A stretch of DNA of 64,000 nt from an uncultured Acetatifactor sp. (GTDB taxonomy: Bacteria > Bacillota > Clostridia > Lachnospirales > Lachnospiraceae), in NCBI GenBank assembly GCA_947594835.1, contig CANQEH010000010.1, positions 1-64,000 on the forward strand. The letters run 5' to 3'. Made by a program: the position numbers and the translations under genes. Below are positions 60,510 through 64,000 of the stretch, piece by piece. Within the stretch, counting starts at the first letter, position 1; each line of letters starts with the position of its first letter. The notes beneath the pieces are model-generated. The model had not been told where the DNA came from and did no database searches. It saw nothing but the letters and a program-made list of their open reading frames with translations.

Positions 60510-61570
60510 GAGGAGAGATGAGCCATCAGGAACCTTTGCTCAGGGTAGAGCACCTATGCCAGTATTTTAACACAGGGGACACGGTGACCAAAGCGGTGGA
60601 CGACGTGAGCTTTGACATCAGACAGGGGGAGGTCTTCGGTCTGGTGGGAGAGTCGGGCTGCGGCAAGACCACCCTGGGCCGCTCCATTGTAAGGCTCTGT
60701 CCCATCACTTCCGGCAATGTCTATCTGAAGGGCGTCAGAATCGCGGCGGGCGTCCAGTCCTACCGGGACGCCATCGCAAGGGCAAAATCGGAATACGCCA
60801 TACAGTCCGGCAGGCCGGGAGCGGACCGGGCGGCGTTAAGAAGCCGTCTGGATGCCTTTGTCAGGGAGCAGGAGAGACAGATCCGCCTGGCAAGGCAGGA
60901 TCAAAAACCCTGCGGCGGAAAGCTGGCGGCGCAGATCCAGATGATCTTCCAGGATCCCGTGGATTCCCTGGAGCCTAAGATGACGGTGGGGGAAATCCTC
61001 TCGGAAGGGCTTTTTCTCCAGGGGGAGCGGGATAAGAAGGCCGTCCACAGGAAGGTCTGCGGGATGCTGGAGCTGGTGGGGCTGGAGAGGGAGCACATCG
61101 CCCGTTATCCCCACGAGCTTTCCGGCGGCCAGAGACAGCGCGTCGGCGTGGCCCGCTCCCTCATCCTGGAGCCCGAGCTTCTCATCGCCGACGAGCCTGT
61201 GTCCGCCCTGGATGTGTCCGTCCAGGCCCAGGTCATCCAGCTCCTTCAGGAAATGCGGGAGAAGTCCGGGCTGACGATCCTGTTCATCGCCCACGACCTG
61301 TCGGTGGTGAAATATTTCTGCGACCGCATCGGCGTGATGTACGGCGGAAGGCTGGTGGAACTGGCGGAGGCCGGGGAATTGTTTGCCCGTCCGCTGCATC
61401 CCTACACCCGGTCGCTTCTGTCTGCGGTTCCCCTTCCCGACCCGGTTTATGAGAAGTCCAGGCGGCAGATCCCATACCGTCCTCCCGCAAAACAGGGCGC
61501 TGCGGCGGACGCACAGGCGTGGCGGGAAGCGCGGCCCGGGCATTTCGTCCGATGCAGCGGGGCGGAATAA
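60506..61570 (+). CDS. oppF: Oligopeptide-type ABC transporter ATP-binding protein (OppF-like)
   Basis: This ATPase of about 354 residues has Walker A GESGCGKTT (48-56), Q-loop FQDPVDSLEP, signature LSGGQRQR, Walker B LLIADEPVSALD and HPYTRSLLSAVP. A helical insertion of about 55 residues (80-138) lies between Walker A and the Q-loop. ATG 60506 overlaps the oppD stop; ATG 60518 is possible. It pairs with OppD. Permease genes are not in the window and may follow oppA. Confidence 0.9.
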   Translation: MRGEMSHQEPLLRVEHLCQYFNTGDTVTKAVDDVSFDIRQGEVFGLVGESGCGKTTLGRSIVRLCPITSGNVYLKGVRIAAGVQSYRDAIARAKSEYAIQSGRPGADRAALRSRLDAFVREQERQIRLARQDQKPCGGKLAAQIQMIFQDPVDSLEPKMTVGEILSEGLFLQGERDKKAVHRKVCGMLELVGLEREHIARYPHELSGGQRQRVGVARSLILEPELLIADEPVSALDVSVQAQVIQLLQEMREKSGLTILFIAHDLSVVKYFCDRIGVMYGGRLVELAEAGELFARPLHPYTRSLLSAVPLPDPVYEKSRRQIPYRPPAKQGAAADAQAWREARPGHFVRCSGAE

Positions 61571-61618
61571 AAGGCCCCGGCATCCGCCCAGCCAGGCAGA
61601 TGTTTTTGTTAAAAAGTA

Positions 61619-61647
61619 TTGACAGACCGATTTTGCGCCTTTATAAT
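61619..61647 (+). promoter_or_regulatory. Perfect consensus promoter upstream of the oppA-like gene
   Basis: TTGACA (61619-61624), exactly 17 bp, TATAAT (61642-61647). All twelve consensus bases match. It implies a leader of about 315 nt before 61971. Confidence 0.85.
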
Positions 61648-61905
61648 TGGAAAATAAAAAAAGATGTCTTATATCTTTTCCTACGGGGAAACTGGGATTT
61701 TAATTCTGCGGGTGAAAAGCCCTTCCGGCCGGGCACGGCTTTGGGGCGGCAATGCGCGGGAATCCCTCCCCATGGGATAGTCAGCAGGCTATCTGACAGG
61801 TGATAGAAAGGGCTATCCATCTGCCGGGTAGTTTTGTGTATCCAGAATTTAATCTTTTGGGCGTTCGTCTGTGCTTCATAGGGCTTTTGAGGAGGTCAGA
61901 TTATT

Positions 61906-61938
61906 ATGAAAAAAAGAAGAGGCGCCCGGAAAGGTTAA
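61906..61938 (+). CDS. Ten-codon upstream reading frame (leader peptide)
   Basis: ATG 61906 is preceded by GAGGAGGT (61889-61896) at ideal spacing, one of the strongest ribosome-binding sites in the window. It encodes MKKRRGARKG and stops 32 bp before the oppA-like start. The five basic residues in ten are unusual. It may couple translation or sense ribosome stalling. It could also be a chance frame. Confidence 0.5.
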   Translation: MKKRRGARKG

Positions 61939-61970
61939 AGATAAACACACATCAAAAGGAGGAAAAAGAA

Positions 61971-64000
61971 ATGAAGAAGAGATTGTTAGCATTGCTTCTG
62001 GCTTCTACCATGGTTGCATCCATGGCTGCCTGCGGCAATGGCGGCAACGCTTCCACCCCTGCGGACACCACCGGCGACAACACCGGCGCGGAAACAGATG
62101 CAGGGTCCGAGGGCGGCGAGGCAGACGCAAGCGGGGAAGGCTATGTAAGCCTTGACTGGGCTGCAATCGACGCAATGGATTACGACGAGGCCTGCGAGAC
62201 CATCTACGACGCAGTGCTGGGCGATTTTGCAACGGCTTACGCCGCAGCAAAGGAGGAGTCCGGCGCAAAGCGTATGGCTATGATGGCCCTGGCTGAGGCA
62301 AAGCTTTTGGAGTCCGGCGTATTCCTGCCCATCCAGACCCAGGGCGGCAACTATGCCATGAGCCGCGTGGTACCCCGTACCAACGCCGCTACCACCCTCT
62401 GGGGGCTGGACGAATACCGCTATCACACCCTGCTTGTGACCAACGAGCTGATCAAGGGGGAGGACAGAACCCATCTTCTGACCCTGTGGAACGAGGCTGA
62501 GACGGCGGACGATTACCGCGCCGCTGCCAAGGAGTATCTGGAGGGCAAGGGCTATACCTTCTCCGATACATACGTTGAGTCCAGTCCCTACAATGTAAAC
62601 ATCTGGGACACCATCGCTACCTCTTACACCTCTGACTCCATGTTTGTCTCCGGCACCTATGACAATCTGCTGGAGTACGACGCAAAGGGCGTACAGCAGC
62701 CCTGTCTGGCAGAGAGCTATGATGTTTCAGACGACGGCTTAACCTACACCTTCCATCTGCGCAAAGGCGTGAAGTGGGTGGATCAGCAGGGCACCGAGAT
62801 CGGCGAGGTGACCGCAGACGACTGGGTAGCTTCCATGGAGCACCTGCTTGACAATTCAGAGGCGCTGGGCTATCTGCTGACCAACACCGACGGCTGCGGC
62901 CTGTTGAACTTCACCGCGTACTTAAACGGCGAGATCACAGACTATACCCAGATCGGGGTAAAGGCAGTGGACGACTACACTCTGGAGTACACTCTGGAGG
63001 CGCCCTTCGCACCCTTCACCACCATGCTGGGATATGCCTGCTTTGCTCCTTTAAACCGTGACTTCTACCGTTCCCAGGGCGGTACCTTCGGCTGCGAGGG
63101 CGAGACCTACACCCCCGGCGACTTCGGTAAGACCCCGTCCAACATCGCTTACTGCGGCCCTTACCTGATCACCGAGTTTACGGCGCAGAACACCACCCGC
63201 TATGCGGCGAACCCCACCTACTGGAACGCGGAAGCAGTAAACACCCCTAACCTGGTGTACAGCTACAACGATGGCAGCGACGTGCTCCGCGATTACAACG
63301 ATGCGAAGGAAGGCACCATCTCCGGCGCGGGCGTTAACTCTTCTGCACTGGAGCTGATGAGGGCGGACACCACCACTGCTGTGGATGGCACCGAGGGCAC
63401 TTACTTTGACCTGTATTCCTATGTGTCGTCCGGCACAGGCACCACCTACTGCGGATGGATGAACGTAAACCGCGGCACCTGGGCAAACTATGACAACGCT
63501 GACATAGGCGTTTCCCCCAAGACCGAGGACGACATTGCCCGCAGCAGGGAGGCTATGGTAAACCGTCACTTCCGCCTGGCTCTGCTGGAGGCATTGGACA
63601 GAGGTTCTTACAATGCGGTTTCCGTAGGCGAGGAGCTGAAGTATGCCCGCCTGCGCAACGGCTATACCCCCGGCACCTTCGGGTTCCTCTCCGAGGAAGT
63701 GACCGTGGACGTAAACGGCACCGCTACCACCTTCCCCGCAGGTACTTCCTTCGGGCAGATCGAGCAGGCACAGCTTGACGCCGACGGCGTAGCCATCAAG
63801 GTATGGGATCCCAACGGCGACAACGGCGCAGGTTCCGGCGACGGCTTTGACGGCTGGTACAATGTAGACAACGCGAAGGCAGAGCTGGAGCAGGCCATCG
63901 CAGAGCTGGCACAGGTGGGCGTAGAGGTTTCCGCAGAGAACCCGATCTACATCGACTTCCCTTACGAATCTTATGCTGAGATTTCCACCAACCGGGCGAA
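61971..64000 (+). CDS. oppA: Extracellular solute-binding lipoprotein, family 5 (OppA-like), partial
   Basis: The frame is open from ATG 61971 to the window edge (676 codons). A lipoprotein signal MKKRLLALLLASTMVASMAAC places the acylated Cys at 21, followed by a Gly/Thr/Glu-rich linker. After about 170 residues of non-classical N-terminal sequence comes the SBP_bac_5 domain (YDNLLEYDAKG, LAESYDVSDDGLTYTFHLRK, GVKWVDQQGTEIGEVTADDW). It captures peptides or oligosaccharides for the OppDF transporter encoded upstream. AAAGGAGG is 8 bp before the ATG. The C-terminus is outside the window. Confidence 0.92.
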   Translation, partial: MKKRLLALLLASTMVASMAACGNGGNASTPADTTGDNTGAETDAGSEGGEADASGEGYVSLDWAAIDAMDYDEACETIYDAVLGDFATAYAAAKEESGAKRMAMMALAEAKLLESGVFLPIQTQGGNYAMSRVVPRTNAATTLWGLDEYRYHTLLVTNELIKGEDRTHLLTLWNEAETADDYRAAAKEYLEGKGYTFSDTYVESSPYNVNIWDTIATSYTSDSMFVSGTYDNLLEYDAKGVQQPCLAESYDVSDDGLTYTFHLRKGVKWVDQQGTEIGEVTADDWVASMEHLLDNSEALGYLLTNTDGCGLLNFTAYLNGEITDYTQIGVKAVDDYTLEYTLEAPFAPFTTMLGYACFAPLNRDFYRSQGGTFGCEGETYTPGDFGKTPSNIAYCGPYLITEFTAQNTTRYAANPTYWNAEAVNTPNLVYSYNDGSDVLRDYNDAKEGTISGAGVNSSALELMRADTTTAVDGTEGTYFDLYSYVSSGTGTTYCGWMNVNRGTWANYDNADIGVSPKTEDDIARSREAMVNRHFRLALLEALDRGSYNAVSVGEELKYARLRNGYTPGTFGFLSEEVTVDVNGTATTFPAGTSFGQIEQAQLDADGVAIKVWDPNGDNGAGSGDGFDGWYNVDNAKAELEQAIAELAQVGVEVSAENPIYIDFPYESYAEISTNRA

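Noticed and set aside
61648..61900. Known riboswitch (TPP, cobalamin, SAM, glycine, c-di-GMP) in the oppA leader
   Set aside because: No class-specific conserved core could be found by eye; left as an unclassified leader.

Overview
The window reads as chromosomal DNA of a G+C-rich, spore-forming gut-type Firmicute, most likely a member of the Lachnospiraceae. The support is a SASP gene, SpoIIM, a Spo0A-type DNA-binding domain, Gram-positive gene order in several housekeeping operons, LexA and Fur boxes of Firmicute type, and consensus sigma-A promoters with 17-bp spacers. Assignment below family level is not possible from the sequence alone.

Layout. 1-6.5 kb: the tail of an Rpn-family gene, a flavin-binding pyridoxamine-oxidase-like protein, a PAS protein, holA (minus strand), a secreted repeat protein, a divergent PEP-protein phosphotransferase and a Spo0A C-terminal-domain-only protein. 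6.7-12.6 kb: glgA, a SpoVB/MurJ-like flippase, rqcH (minus strand) and yicC. 12.6-22 kb: remA-rpoZ (gmk absent between them), then rimO-pgsA-cinA-[GT39-like]-recA-recX-rny, with two LexA boxes at recA. 22-28.4 kb: a class Ic aminotransferase, nudF-spoIIM, DAHP synthase (minus strand), a Fur-controlled Cys-rich mini-protein missed by length cut-offs, a polysaccharide deacetylase and a bactofilin. 28.4-35 kb: pyrH-frr-uppS-cdsA-dxr-rseP, followed by a catalytically dead PP2C-like protein overlapping a Hanks-type kinase. 35-44.4 kb: PPi-type phosphofructokinase, SASP, tig-clpP-clpX (lon absent), engB, a YtvI-like protein, an atypical response regulator and a TraX-like protein.

44.5-54.1 kb is the accessory island and the most unusual part. 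It begins with an Rpn-family PD-(D/E)XK nuclease followed directly by a free-standing copy of its own C-terminal half. Next comes what looks like a peptide-signalling-controlled RiPP locus: a 50-aa signal-peptide-like gene (46348), a 631-aa regulator with two HTH-plus-helical-repeat halves (minus strand), a 46-aa precursor peptide, a radical SAM/SPASM maturase, an ABC exporter with an abnormally short nucleotide-binding domain, and a HelD-like RNA-polymerase-recycling helicase. A 9-mer, CCATTTAGG, sits at all three putative promoters of the locus, with the same geometry at two of them. The precursor and maturase are AT-rich in a G+C-rich background, which suggests transfer. The layout resembles the Rgg/SHP-controlled radical-SAM RiPP loci of streptococci, in a different host and with a different regulator architecture.

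54-64 kb: carbohydrate and peptide uptake genes: a GH105 unsaturated glycuronyl hydrolase, a cold-shock protein (minus strand), a membrane-anchored EIIA-Glc-like protein lacking both active-site histidines, a GH43 enzyme, oppD and oppF with large insertions, and an oppA-like lipoprotein cut by the window edge. The oppA-like gene is preceded by a perfect consensus promoter, a leader of about 300 nt and a 10-codon upstream reading frame. No rRNA, tRNA, CRISPR array or intact insertion sequence was recognised.
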